A stretch of DNA of 64,000 nucleotides from Sarcocystis neurona (lineage: Eukaryota > Apicomplexa > Conoidasida > Eucoccidiorida > Sarcocystidae): assembly GCA_000727475.1 (NCBI GenBank), contig KL647288.1, positions 7,281,414-7,345,413 of the forward strand, given 5' to 3'. The notes under the pieces are model-generated. The model saw only the letters and a list, made by a program, of their open reading frames with translations, did no database searches and had not been told where the DNA came from. The translations under genes and the position numbers were made by a program. Positions within the stretch are counted from its first letter, which is position 1; every line of letters starts with the position of its first letter. This document shows, one piece after another, positions 38,363-49,340 of this stretch.

Positions 38363-38704
38363 GTGACTGCCAACGTCACTACACCGGTGCGCGGCCGCGG
38401 GTGTATGTACACTGCAAATCTCGACACCCGCGTGGTCCAGGGCGGCAGTCCCGCTCAGGCTGCTACAAGAGTGAGAAGAAACTTATTCAAGGGAGACGGA
38501 GAGATAATTATTCACACCTGCAGCCATGTAGGAGAGTACTTGGCTTTTTTTGTCGCCACTGCAGCCACCGCACGTGCTGCTGCACCGAAGCACCCGATGC
38601 TGGTGCTGAGCAGAAGTGGAAACGGTGGCGGCTGCAGTTTTTACTTCGCGGAGCTGCGTCTGCTGCTCTTGCTGCTCTGTCGGCTGCCACACCAACTGCA
38701 GTAG
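38363..38704 (+). CDS. Weak candidate exon, product unknown
   Basis: A 113-codon frame starts MTANVTTPVRGRG and ends in a CTG-rich Leu run. Its first third looks less repeat-like than neighbouring ORFs, and a GTGAGA donor follows AQAATR near 38472. No family is recognised and no acceptor or partner exon was found. It lies 1 kb upstream of delta-tubulin on the same strand. It may be chance. Confidence 0.15.
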   Translation: MTANVTTPVRGRGCMYTANLDTRVVQGGSPAQAATRVRRNLFKGDGEIIIHTCSHVGEYLAFFVATAATARAAAPKHPMLVLSRSGNGGGCSFYFAELRLLLLLLCRLPHQLQ

Positions 38705-39656
38705 TTGCTGTTGTTGTGCCGGCCGTTGCTGGTGCTGTTGTAGCTGCCATTGATGTTGCTGCCGTAGCCGCTGCTACTGTAGCTGCCAGTGCTGTTGGGG
38801 ATGCTGCTGCTGTAGCTGCAGCGCCTCTCCTGGGAGTGTCAAGACGCTACACAAGCATGTATACATGCATGGCATACATGCGTGTCTACGTCTGGACTTC
38901 GGCTTCTATGTAGAATCAAACAGAAGTGTAGAACTCATATGCATGTCTCTGTAGAGCATTCTACCGATGAACGAACGTGGCGCCAGTTTCAAGAAGTTAA
39001 AAAGTCGTATTTGTGTAATGGTATTCTTCTTGCCTTCCACCTTCTGCGGGTTGACATCCTTAAAGACATGCAAGACTGTTTCAGACATTTTACGTGAAAG
39101 ACGTCCCTCATTGACGAATCTTCGCTAGAGAACGTAACGCCAGGCGCAGGTACCCCAGTTGCTTTATATTAACAACACTGGCTCCTACCACTTGCTGCCT
39201 CGATTTTTTCCCCCCCGTACACATGCCTTCTTCTGTGTACGTACTCGTCCATATCGTCCTTCAGTACTTGCATGTATGCACGTCCACACACATACCTATA
39301 TATACATATATATATGCCTGTATATGTATTTATCTAAGTGTGTGCACAAACAGCTAAGTCTGTGGAGAGAGCCCCTAGTACGTCTACACATGCGTCTGAC
39401 ACAGACGTGGTCGTCTAAGAGAAATATATATATACATAATACTTGCGTCTCTTGACCACACGTGTCTTGTACCAATAGTCTTCCTCCGTGCGCTGCTAGA
39501 GGTGGACCTTCGCTTCACACATCTGCACACAGACGACACCCAGGATCGGTCCTCTTGTGCTTGCTACCTTCGTCCTCTCTGTCTACATATCTCTCTGTAT
39601 GGACGCATGTAAACGACTAGGCGTGGGTGTGTGGACAGCGGTGAAGTGCAGAGAAA

Positions 39657-42600
39657 ATGAGTATTCTGACGATACAAGTAGGGCAGTGCGGCAACCAGCT
39701 TGGCTGCGCTCTCTTCAGCCACATTGCCGGAGAAATCGCCGCTGCGCAGCAGCGACGGGACTTTTCCTACGCGCAGCAGCTGCACTCCCTTTTCTTCCGC
39801 GACTCCGCTGCAGCAGACGCCTTCTTCGAGAACTCCTGGGCCGCCCACTGCAGCAGCGCTTTCGGCGGCAGCAGCAGTGGCAGCTGGGACACGTGGAGCT
39901 GCGCCAGCGATACAAATGCGTGTGACAGCGGCAGCAGTACCTGGAGCAGCAGCAACGGCGCTACAAGGAAGTCCTACGCGGGCCCATCTCTTGCCCGAGC
40001 TGTCCTCGTCGATACTGAGGCAAAGGTTCTCGCCAGCTGCTGTCGGGTCGCCACCGGCGGCAGCAAGTACAGCAGCGGCAATGATAACAGCCTGTGGGGG
40101 AGCAGAAGACGATGTTCGACTCCTGCCGACGTCCACCCGACGAGCGCCTGCGCTGCTGCTGCTGCGGCGACTGCGGCTGCTGCGGCTGGCAGGAGCCACG
40201 TCGGTGCCCAAACATTTTACGAAGAAGTGCGAAGAACACCAGGCGGCAGACGCGTGGACGCTACAGAAGAAGGCGTTTCCCGCGGCAGCTCGTCGCTTCA
40301 CGAACACTTGGATGCAGCAGCGACCCGAATGCCGACAGCAGCGGGGGCGCAGTCTACAACAGCAGCAGCAGCGCACCAATACGCCCGGCAGTTATCCTCC
40401 GCTGCATGTTATCATCCGTACGGATTTTCGCTGGCTGTAGCAGGTTGGGCTGCTGGGACGGAGAGTCGAGGCTGCGGTGCAGCAACGGCATCTGTCGGAC
40501 AACACAGCGGCAGTCGCAGCAGCAGGGGACGCTCTGCCGATGTGCTGAGGTGCGGCTTCCCCTGGTGCTACGATGAAAAATCATGCGTCTCGGCAACGAG
40601 TGGAGGCGGGTGCAGCAACAACTTCGCCGAAGGACTGCTCGTTCAGGGGCCGCAGCAGCAAGACCTGCTGCTTGATAAAATGCGACGGCAGGTGGAGAGT
40701 AGCGATACTAAACCCACTGCGCTCTTGCTGCTACAAAGTGTTGCCGGTGCGGAGTACCAGAAGCATCAGCAGCAGAAGCGACGCCAGAGATGCCCCAGCA
40801 ACAGACAGGCCCGCAGGCTGCAGCAGCAGCAGAGGGAGGAGAGGAAACAGCAGCAGCAGCAGTGTGTCAGTCTATTCTTTGCGTCAGGTCGCAGCTGACA
40901 GCAGCGGACCTTGCGGGCAATGTGTAGAGTAGCGGTAAACATATGCAAGAGCAATGTCGGCGAGAGCAGCAAAGGCAGGAGCAGATGCAGCAGTGGTATA
41001 CAGGCAGAGGTCGAGTCGCAGCGAAGCAAGAAACTTGATTGCTGCAGACAGCGGGAGGGCGGCACGAGACGCAGAAGAGTGAGAGATGTATCTGCCGGCG
41101 GAAGAAGCAGCTCATGATCGAAAACACCGCTGCGCGCCACAAAACAGCAGTAGCAGCAGCAGCTGCAGTTAGCTGTGTTCTTGAAAAAGGCGTGGGCCCC
41201 TACAGACAGCTATGTGGACGTATAAAAGAATCCGTGCAGCTCTGTGGACTTGAAGCGACATGTGGGATGCCGGTGTACAGGAGAGTAGATTACTTTTCCC
41301 CACCCAGGGTCTACGTTGTTAAAAAGAGACCACGCATGCTGAAGTTCCAGTGCCCAAGCATGATCGTCTTCTTTTTTGCGCTGTTGCTGCTGCTCCTCTA
41401 GTGTCTTGCTGCCGCTGCATTTGCGACTCGACTGCTGTTGTCGCCGCCCCCGTCGCCGTCCCCCTCCGGCCCTCGACCACAAGCCGCGGCTACTGCCGCA
41501 TTCCACTCTGTGCTCTTCCTCGCCTGCTGCTGTTGCTGTCCCTGCTGGTGTTGCTGTCGCTGCTGCTGTTGCTGTCCATGCTGGTGTTGCTGTCGCTGCT
41601 GGTGTTGCTGTCGCTGCTGGTGTTGCTGTCGCTGCTGGTATTGCTCTCGCTGCTGTTGTTGCTGTCACTGCTGCTGTTGCTGTCGCTGTCGCTGCTGCTG
41701 TTGCTGTCGCTGCTGTTGTTGCTCTTGCCACTGCTGCTGCTGGCGCTGCTGTTGCTACTGCTGCTGCTGGCGCTGCTGTTGCTACTGCTGCTGCTACTAC
41801 TGCTGCTGCTACTACTGCTGCTGCTACTGCTGTCGCCGCTCCTGTTGTTGCTGCTGCTACTGCTCTTGGTGCTGCTGCGGTGCCGTCTCTGCTTGGATAC
41901 AGGAGGAACTGGGTCTGGGCTTGGGGCGTACATATGCGAGCTGTGTCACGACTTTCTCTTCGACGCATCGGCAGCACCTCTCATCAACGTGGTCTCTGTG
42001 TGGCCGTTCTTCTGCGGAGAACTCGCGGTGCAGAGCTACAACGCCTGTCTTTCTCTATCCCAGGCTTACACTTACTCGTAAGACCGATAGATAGACCCCC
42101 AGGACACCTCCCCACACGCGGAGATCTACACATATATTCTTGCGTCCTACATTCATAGCTCCCTTCGTCTCCGCTGACTGCTCGGAGTCCGAGACTCACA
42201 CACATTCTCTGTTTCTCTGTCTCAGTCTCCCTCGCCATACACACTTGTATGTACAGAAACAAATGGTAGTAGTAGTAGTACTTCTACATATATATATATA
42301 TGCATGTAGACAAGTGCTTGTATGGGTCTCTTTCGACCTGTCTGCTTATTTCGCCTCCCTCTATATATGTGAAGATTTTTGGCTACTCAAGTCGCTGGTA
42401 CTGCATGTATACCGCTGCGGAAGATTGCTTTATATATCTTCGGTCTTCTGCACTTCCTCACAAACAGGCACAGACGAGAAAATGCCGCAAACATTGCTTT
42501 CCACATACAGTGCCAAGTGAACAGGTCGGGCGCTGTTCGCGAGAAGGAGGACGAAGCGCAGATGCGGTGCGGCAGTCGTGAGAGATGGGGACCGTAAAAA

Positions 42601-45600
42601 GGATGAAAAGGCCGGAAGAGAAAATCGACACGTTAACGTGTACGCACATAAAGAAGCCACACCCAGCTGTAGGCATGGATGTGTGTGCGTACATGCGTTC
42701 GTGAACAGTGAATAATATGCGGGTATGTATAAATGTATCTATATATATATCTGCGTACGTGTATATATATATATATGTATAGAAATAGAAAGGTGACTGT
42801 GTACGTGTGTATTTATGTATGTGTGCGTATATCTTCATGTGCATGCCTCGGGTCAAAGTTGTTGAACGCCTCACTGCGCGGCGACGTGCAGTTTGTCCAG
42901 CTGCAAGGACGACGTCGTATATACCCACTTGTGACGATATACAGGAAGAGGAGGAGGTGAACAGACGGAAGGACAAAGAGAGAGAAAGAGATAGAGAAGA
43001 AGAGTTCCACCTAAAGAAGTTCGTAGGGAAGGGTGATATACTCTGGTGAGTCCTTATTTCTAGACGCTAAAATATATGTGTACGTATGTGTGTACGTATC
43101 GGTCGTTCTGTGTACGACGCTCTCGTGAGACGGCACACAAAGAAGCTCGAGGACGCAGTATCTCTTAGCTGTGAGAAACGCCTGCACGTGTCTGATATAG
43201 AGGGACCTGCAGAGGGGAGAGGGGGGGTGATGACAAAGGAGGAAAAGCGCGGCTGCAGCAGTTGGTGCTACTGCCACGGCGCCGACGCTTCCGGCTGCTG
43301 TCTTCCTGTTAAGAAACTTGGACTGCGATAGATGCTGCCGCAGCTCCGGCTGCTGTTGCTGCTGACGGCATTGCTGCTGACGGCGTTGCTGCTGACAGCA
43401 TTGCTGCCGACGGCGTTGCTGCTGACGGCGTTGCTGCTGACGGCGTTGCTGCTGCTGCCGGTGGACAGACGTATGTTGCCTGCTGCTGCTGCTGCTTCCG
43501 CTGTCCTTTCCGACGCCGCAAGAACGCCGGGGCACACGGCGTTGCTGCTGCTGCGGGTGTGCTGTTGCTGTGCGCCAGCGACTCTATATTTTTTATGGAG
43601 AATAGCAGATACGAGAGTCTGCTCACTGCAGCAGGAAGAACCCCTGCGCGGACCGGCGGTGAAGTTCTTGCGTTCTCGCAGATAAACTCTGCTATGGCCG
43701 CCGCCCTTGGCGCCTGCGCCCTGCTGCCTCTCTCCCCCGCTGCCCAGCAGCTGCGCATGCAACAGCAGCATCTGCAGAACTGGCAGCAGCAGTCGCGGGG
43801 CTTGCACCGGGGGAAACTCAGCAGCAGCAGCTGCAGCAGCGTCCCCAACAGCTGCGCTCCAGGAGGGAGCTCCGTGCCTCTTTGCAAGGCCAGCAGCGAC
43901 ACTCTTGAGCCGAGGCCGCAGGCGGTTCCTATGCGAACAAGCAGCGCCGCAGCTTCCCCACTGCAAGACGCAGTACATTCTCTCTGCGCGCACCCCGCCT
44001 ACAAGCTGCTCACGTGTCGAGTGCTGCCACAGGAGATGCTGCTGCAGGCTTCCCGTGTTTCTTACGTTGCGGCACCGGCTGAAGCGGCGCGACGTCGGCA
44101 GCAGCAGTACTGCGCAGCAGGCGGCAGCAGCAGCAGTGAAAGCGGAACGGCAGCAGCAGCCAGCAGGCCGAGGAAGCAGCAACAGCAGCAGCAGAAGCTC
44201 GGGCGTTGTGGAGGTGGGAACCGCGGGTATTTCGTCTCTCATGGCCTGGTCTTCGCTGATAGTGCTGGTGCCGTTGCTGGTGGCTGTTGCAGAGGCTTCA
44301 GCGGCGGAAGCTATACAACAAATGCAGCGGCGGCGGCCCCTGCTGTTGTTGACTTTTCTGCGTGTGAGACGCACAAGAGCTTGCTGCGGCGCCTGCAGCG
44401 GATGTTTGCTGCTCGCTCGCTGCTTGACTTTGAGTTCGCTGATGCCTCCTTTGATCTGCGGAGGAGAAAAGAGGACGCGGCTGCCGCTGCTGATGCACGC
44501 TGTGCTGCTTCAGCCAGGGCCGCTGCTGCTGCAGCAGCCGCCGCTGCTGCCCCCCCTGCCGCGACCACTATCTCCTCGTCTGTCACTGGTGACGACTCTG
44601 CTGCTTTTGCTGCTGCTGCTTCCACTCCACCGTCTGCCCCTCGCCCCGCTGCTGGTGCGGCTACTGAAGACGTCGTTGGTGGACTGCCGCTGCAGGGGGG
44701 TCGGGAGAAGCAACAGCAGCAGGCCAACAGCAACAGAAGAAACGTGGCCGTGGGATGCTGGGCACTGCTGCGCGGAGGAGGAGGAGGAGAGGCAGAAGAC
44801 GCATCAACCAAGAGGGAATCGGCTGCTTTTTCAAATAGCAGAGATGCTGCTGCTACAGGGAGGAGCTTCAGAGCTCGAGCAGGCGACCAGCAGCAGCTCG
44901 CCAACGTCGACACGTTTGCTCGCGCTCTCTCTTGCAGTCTGGACTTCTGGGAAGACAGTCTCATACCTCTGACAGTACGTAGTATTCTATCGCTTAACAA
45001 GGAGAGAGAAGTGTCGCTCTCTAGATTCCCTAGAAAAAGTAGAATGCGGCAGAGATAGCTGCTCCCCACGCTGCCCTCTCTGCCGTTCCCTTGCCGCTGC
45101 TGCTCCTCGTTTGCTGTTGCTGCTCCTGCTGTCTTTGCAGTCCTTCTGCTGCTTCCGCACTTCCTGCTGTTGCCACCCCAGTGCGACTTCCGCCTGTTCT
45201 CTCGTCTGCTGGGCGGGAGGTGCTGCTCTGCTTTCTCTGGGCAGTCAGACGAATGCGAGGGGCTGTTATGGATGCGTAGTTCTACGCCAAGGAAAGAGAA
45301 GATATCTACGCGCAACGACATTCGTTTGAACAGACCTGCCCCCGCAGCTGCTGCAAAAAGTAGAGTGCTGCTGCTGCTACTTTCCTTGAAGGCCCAGGCG
45401 TGCGTGAGGGATTGTGTCAGGACGTTGTTGGACATTCGTCTGCTGCTGCTGCTGCTCCTCCTGCAAGGACGCTGGAGTATCTCGTCTTTGGCCCTCCTAC
45501 TGCAGCTGCTGAGGGTCCCATTAGCCTCTTGTGGGGCTACTGCTGCTGCTGCCGTTGAACGCTGCTGGTGCCGCTGTCCTGCAGCAATTGCTGCAGCTGC

Positions 45601-46069
45601 TTCTGCTTCTCCAGAAATCCCCTTCGCTGCGCTGCTGCTCCAGTGGCATGGGGGCAGGTCGCTGCTGCAGCTGCTGCCACCTGTCCTCTGCGTTTCTTTA
45701 AAAGTAGACAAGCGAGTCCTGGACATTCACAGTCATTCTTTTTGAAGTGCTGCTGCCACACTTTCTTCTTGTTTCCCCTTCCCGCGGCTGCTGCTAGTGC
45801 TCGCCTTTATTTCTTCTCCGCCGTCGTTAAGCGACCGTCCGTGAAACTTGTTGGCACAGCTCCTGTTGTTATGCCTTGTATCTAATACATAAAGGTATAT
45901 GTATTGTGTGTATATATATGTGTACATATACGTGAAAATGTACTTCTGCGTACGTATATAGAATATGCATGTATACACAGATAATTGGGAGATACACATA
46001 CGTGTAACCCATTTTCATACATATATATATATATATACGTGTGCGTACACGCAGACGGAAAGTAGTAAA

Positions 46070-46101
<32 letters not shown>

Positions 46102-46702
46102 TTATATATGGGTTAATAAGGTCGCGCGTGGACCGTTTTGGTGCAGCGTGCTCTACAAGACTCTGCCAGTCTCTTAGTCGTCGTTTCTGCGCCTAAGGAC
46201 AACCGTCGATTCATCCGTATGGAGATGCAGAAAGAGAAAGAGAGCCACCTCTAGATATATACATATATAAGCTTGCATAAATATACAAATATATTACATA
46301 TATAGAGAGAAAACTACATATAGGTATATACATGTATAAGCTTGCATAAATATGTATACATATACATACATAGAGAGAGAGCTACATATAGACATACACA
46401 CATACATAAGCTTCCATAGATATATATATATAGAGAGAGAGACAGAGAGAGAGCTGCAAGCTTATATATGCATGCACAGATATATATGCATATATAAGCT
46501 TGTATAAATATGTACGTGTGTATATATACAGAGAGACAGCTACACATAGACATACGTACATATATAAGCTTGCATAGATATATACATATATATATATATA
46601 GAGAGAGAGAGAGGGAGAGCTGCGCATATATATATATATATATATGTATACGCGTATATACATATATAGGCTTGCATAAATATGCATATATATATATATA
46701 TG

Positions 46703-46734
<32 letters not shown>

Positions 46735-48756
46735 TAGAAAGCTATATATAGACATGTATGCATATATGAGCTTGCATAAATATATACATATATAGAGAGA
46801 GAGAAAGCAGACAGACGCATCAAAGTTATATACATAAGTAGGCTGAGGGCGCCTGGCTCGTCTGCTGTTTTTGAAAAGCTGATCTCGTGCGTTGTTCTGC
46901 CTTTTTCTCTTTCACTTTCCTGCTGCAGGTAGTGGAAGACCGACGTCCCTTTGCGTGGACGGGCAGCCGAAGCAGCCCCCGCAGTCTCTGCCTGCTCTCG
47001 AACTGCCAGACGCCTTTGCCTGCGCTACAGGAGTGAGGAGCGGCTGTTCTGCTCGCATGCAGCCGGCATTTTCGTCCATGGAAAGTCTTTCTCTTGCGTT
47101 CAACTTCCCTCTTTCGGCTGTCTCCTTTCCTGTCAAAGCAGCGGAACTCAGTGACTCTCCTTTCTGTCCCTTTGTTCCTCTTCAACTGCCTTTTCCAATT
47201 TCTTCTGCCCAGTCTGTCCCTGCTGCTCTGCTCTGTCCTTCCCCTCACTTCGTCTCTTTTTCTTCACGTGCTTCCCTTGCTTGTTTCCGCCCGGGTCGTC
47301 CTTGCTGTGGTGCCCTTTTTCTGCTGCTGCTGCTGCTGTATCCGTTGTTGTCTCCGCATTTCCTTCTTCTGGTCTCCTCGCTACTTTTCCTGCTCTCGTC
47401 CTCTTTTTCTTCTAATTCTTCCCTTTCTGTGTCTTCGCCTTACTCTACTCTAGCGCCTCTGTCTGCTGCACCTTCAAGTGTTCGTGCTGTTCCCTTTCCG
47501 CTTCGGTTTCCTCTTCACTTCTATCTCTGGGCGAAGAAGAGGACTGCACGTCCCAGAGTCGGCTGCCTCCGTGGGACGGAAGTTCTCCTTGCTTCTCCTT
47601 GTGGACCTATTTTAAGCTCACGACGACCGCTTTCTTGCACCTGCTTCCTGCGTTCTTTTCTTCTTCTTTTATGAGTCCTATTATTCTGTCTCTCCCCTTC
47701 TTCCATATCCTTCCTCTTTTTCTACTTTTTCTTTGGGTCCAGATGCAAAGATTTACTCTTATACACAGAAGTATACGCGTACAGACGTGTGCAAAGGTGA
47801 ACGTATATAGGCGTATTATCGGCTGCCTGAGCGACCACCTAGTAGCAGTGGCCCTGTTGCTCTAATACTTGGGCGGCCTTGCAAAGACAACTGCGACGAT
47901 TTGTCTTCCGTAGGCTGCTGCTCGTCTTGCTGCTACAGCCGCTGCTGCTTCTGGTGCTGCTGCTGGTGCACTACCTCGCCGTATATTGCGGCCTTTCAGT
48001 ATACCGTTGACGCTGCTGCTTCCGGTCGCTCTGCGGTCGTCTTCGTCACAGCAGCGCGAAAATACACATCGGCAAATACTCGGTTTTCCACGTCTTCCTC
48101 CTGCGGTCGCAGCTCCTCTCTTTCCACAGTCGTTCTCTCTTGGGGTTGTCTCTTCCGCTGAGCGAGCTGGTACGCCGTGCAGCCTGCTGCTTCGTATCCA
48201 TGTGGTTCCCCGCCTGCTGACGCTGCTGCTCTCATCGGCGCTGCTGCTGCTGCGGTGCTGTCGCTGTTGAGTTTTTGCTGCTGGTTCTTCTTCGCGCGTG
48301 TTTTCCTTCCCGTCCCAACGCTTCTCCTCCCGGTAGTGTACGCGGCCTGCCGCGCGGCTTGCGTCGGCTCGCGGGGGGGTTGTCCACACGTCTCTTCTTC
48401 CGCTGCTTTACGTGTGACCTCCTGCGACTTATGTTGCGTATCTGCACGTGCTGCTGTTGCTGGTGCTGCTGCAGCTTTCTGCCTGGGATGCTTTGCATAC
48501 TGCTGTTGCTTACGACACGTCCTGTGAGGACAAGGGATCTCTCGTCTCTCTCTTCTGCTACTGCTGCTGCTGCTTCCTCGTGTGCGCTGCTGCTGTTGCT
48601 TCTCTCCACAGGGTCCTGAGACGCGTGAAGCGCATGGCTGCATGCAGGGCCTACGTACATCACTACGAGCAGCACGGTCTTCATGTCGATCAACTACTCG
48701 ATAGCATCTACGCTGTAGAAGAAATTGTGTATTCTTACGAAAGCCTCGGTAATTGA
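39657..48756 (+). CDS. TUBD1: Delta-tubulin, greatly expanded, five exons
   Basis: Exons are inferred at 39657-40746, 41903-42077, 43579-44974, 46929-47032 and 48612-48756. Phases agree at all joins and the product is 969 residues, against about 450 in animals. Conserved blocks in order are: MSILTIQVGQCGNQLG (T1 loop, 1-16), LARAVLVDTEAKV (112-124), PWCYDEKSC (302-), NNFAEGLLVQGP (321-), LLLLQSVAG+GTGSGLG (GGTGSG loop 364-369), SLSQAYTYSDSIFFMEN, FSQINSAMAAALG, HPAYKLLTC, VAVGCWALLRGG, RSLCLLSNCQTPL, and a C-terminus RAYVHHYEQHGLHVDQLLDSI to YESLGN. LARAVLVD and the FTSLEQ-like tail point to delta rather than alpha, beta, gamma or epsilon. Delta-tubulin is needed for triplet microtubules of centrioles and basal bodies, fitting flagellated microgametes. 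Between the blocks are Ala/Gln/Ser-rich insertions encoded by CAG repeats, the largest at about residues 125-300 and in exon 3. Part of these could be unrecognised intron. Confidence 0.9.
40747..41902 (+). other. Delta-tubulin intron 1
   Basis: The donor GTGCGG at 40747 splits the first Gly codon of GGTGSG. The acceptor GGATACAG ends at 41902. Splicing restores SVAGGTGSGLG exactly as in other tubulins. The first third carries CAG-rich sequence on the sense strand; the last third is the CTG array listed next. Confidence 0.85.
41520..41880 (+). repeat. CTG/TTG triplet array with 18-bp higher-order unit
   Basis: The + strand consists almost wholly of CTG, TTG, TCG and CTA triplets. Near 41575-41640 an 18-bp unit, CTGCTGGTGTTGCTGTCG, is repeated about four times. 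The dinucleotide AG is absent from 41484 to the splice acceptor. The Leu, Cys and Ala ORFs in its three frames, and the Ser/Ala ORFs on the other strand, are repeat artefacts. Confidence 0.95.
42078..43578 (+). other. Delta-tubulin intron 2
   Basis: The donor GTAAGA at 42078 and the acceptor TGTGCGCCAG ending at 43578 join AYTYS to DSIFFMEN in frame (split Ser codon). The intron includes TA runs near 42285-42780 and the 15-bp minisatellite close to the acceptor. Confidence 0.85.
43345..43460 (+). repeat. 15-bp minisatellite, about six to seven copies
   Basis: The unit TTGCTGCTGACGGCG is repeated head to tail with a few A/G and T/C changes, ending in plain CTG triplets. It lies 120-230 nt upstream of the intron 2 acceptor of delta-tubulin. 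Confidence 0.95.
44975..46928 (+). other. Delta-tubulin intron 3
   Basis: The donor GTACGT at 44975 follows SLIPLT. The acceptor TTTCCTGCTGCAG ends at 46928, phase 0. The first part (about 45060-45780) is CTG-rich on the sense strand, followed by TA runs and the GA/TA tandem array. Confidence 0.75.
46260..46810. repeat. Tandem array of a 40-100 bp GA/TA element
   Basis: ATAAGCTTGCATAAATAT alternates with GAGAGAGAGCTACATATAGACATA. AAGCTT or close variants recur near 46269, 46338, 46408, 46458, 46497, 46567, 46668 and 46769, with variable TA and GA runs between. It lies inside delta-tubulin intron 3, ending about 120 nt before the acceptor. Confidence 0.85.
47033..48611 (+). other. Delta-tubulin intron 4
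   Basis: The donor GTGAGG at 47033 and the acceptor TCTCCACAG ending at 48611 join PALQE to VLRRVKRM with a split Glu codon. The intron is strongly pyrimidine-rich from 47060 to 47760 and CTG-rich around 47320 and 47920-48600. Confidence 0.8.
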
Positions 48757-49008
48757 ATCGCAGTTTGCCGGACTTGTGGGCCTCTTCATGCGTATAGACA
48801 CACAGGTCTGCGCATGTATGTGCAACACCAAATCTACCCGGTTGATGATACATGCAGTTGTGTACGTTTCTACCGCGGTAGAGCTGGCGCACCTACCTGC
48901 TTTATGAGAGAATATAAAATTGCACCCATACGTGTGTATAGTAGTCGCCTCATTAGTGAGAATCACGTCCACATATATACTACGTATTTATATAGACGGA
49001 GCCAGACA

Positions 49009-49340
49009 GATGAGTAGATTGATAGGGAGAGAAACAGACATCTAGAGGGAGACGTGCACACATATATATATATATATGTTACATATATATAGAGAGAGGG
49101 AGACACGCAGATGAGTAGATTGATAGGGCGAGAGACAGATATCTAGAGACAGACGTGTTTACATATATATATGTTACGTATATATAGACAGGGACACGGA
49201 CAGATGAGTAGATTGCATAGGGAGATAGGCAGATATTTACAGAGAGACCTGTACAGATATATATATATGTATTACGTGCATAGAGAGGGGGAGACAGATA
49301 GATAAGTAGATTGACAGGAGGATTGAGAGATAGTTAGAAA
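49009..49340. repeat. Four tandem copies, period about 93-101 bp
   Basis: GATGAGTAGATTGATAGG starts copies at 49009, 49110, 49203 and (as GATAAGTAGATTGACAGG) 49301. Each continues through GAGACAGATAT, AGAGACGTG and a TA run. It begins 250 bp after the delta-tubulin stop codon. Confidence 0.85.

Larger units (their letters stand above)
26430..39656. other. Gene-poor 13 kb intergenic region rich in TA/TG microsatellites
   Basis: Runs of (TA)n and GTATATAC words recur throughout, strongest at 27050-28300, 29330-29760, 30110-30200 and 37250-37520. These give Tyr/Ile/Val/Cys-rich pseudo-ORFs. A 192-bp tandem duplication, a CA microsatellite and a low-confidence ORF are listed separately. Reading frames at 28281-29267 and 34068-34427 show no family motif. 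No tRNA or rRNA signature was noticed. Confidence 0.5.

Noticed and set aside
41210..42158. Overlapping ORFs of over 200 codons in several frames (Leu, Cys, Ala or Ser/Thr rich)
   Set aside because: All read the CTG array of delta-tubulin intron 1; only the last 58 codons in one frame (41903-42077) are exon.
43268..44374. - strand ORF of 368 codons with Ser/Asn/Ala/Val repeat
   Set aside because: Reverse translation of the 15-bp minisatellite and delta-tubulin exon 3.
44311..45726. - strand ORF of 471 codons
   Set aside because: Antisense of delta-tubulin exon 3 and intron 3; open because of CAG/CTG repeats and without conserved motif.
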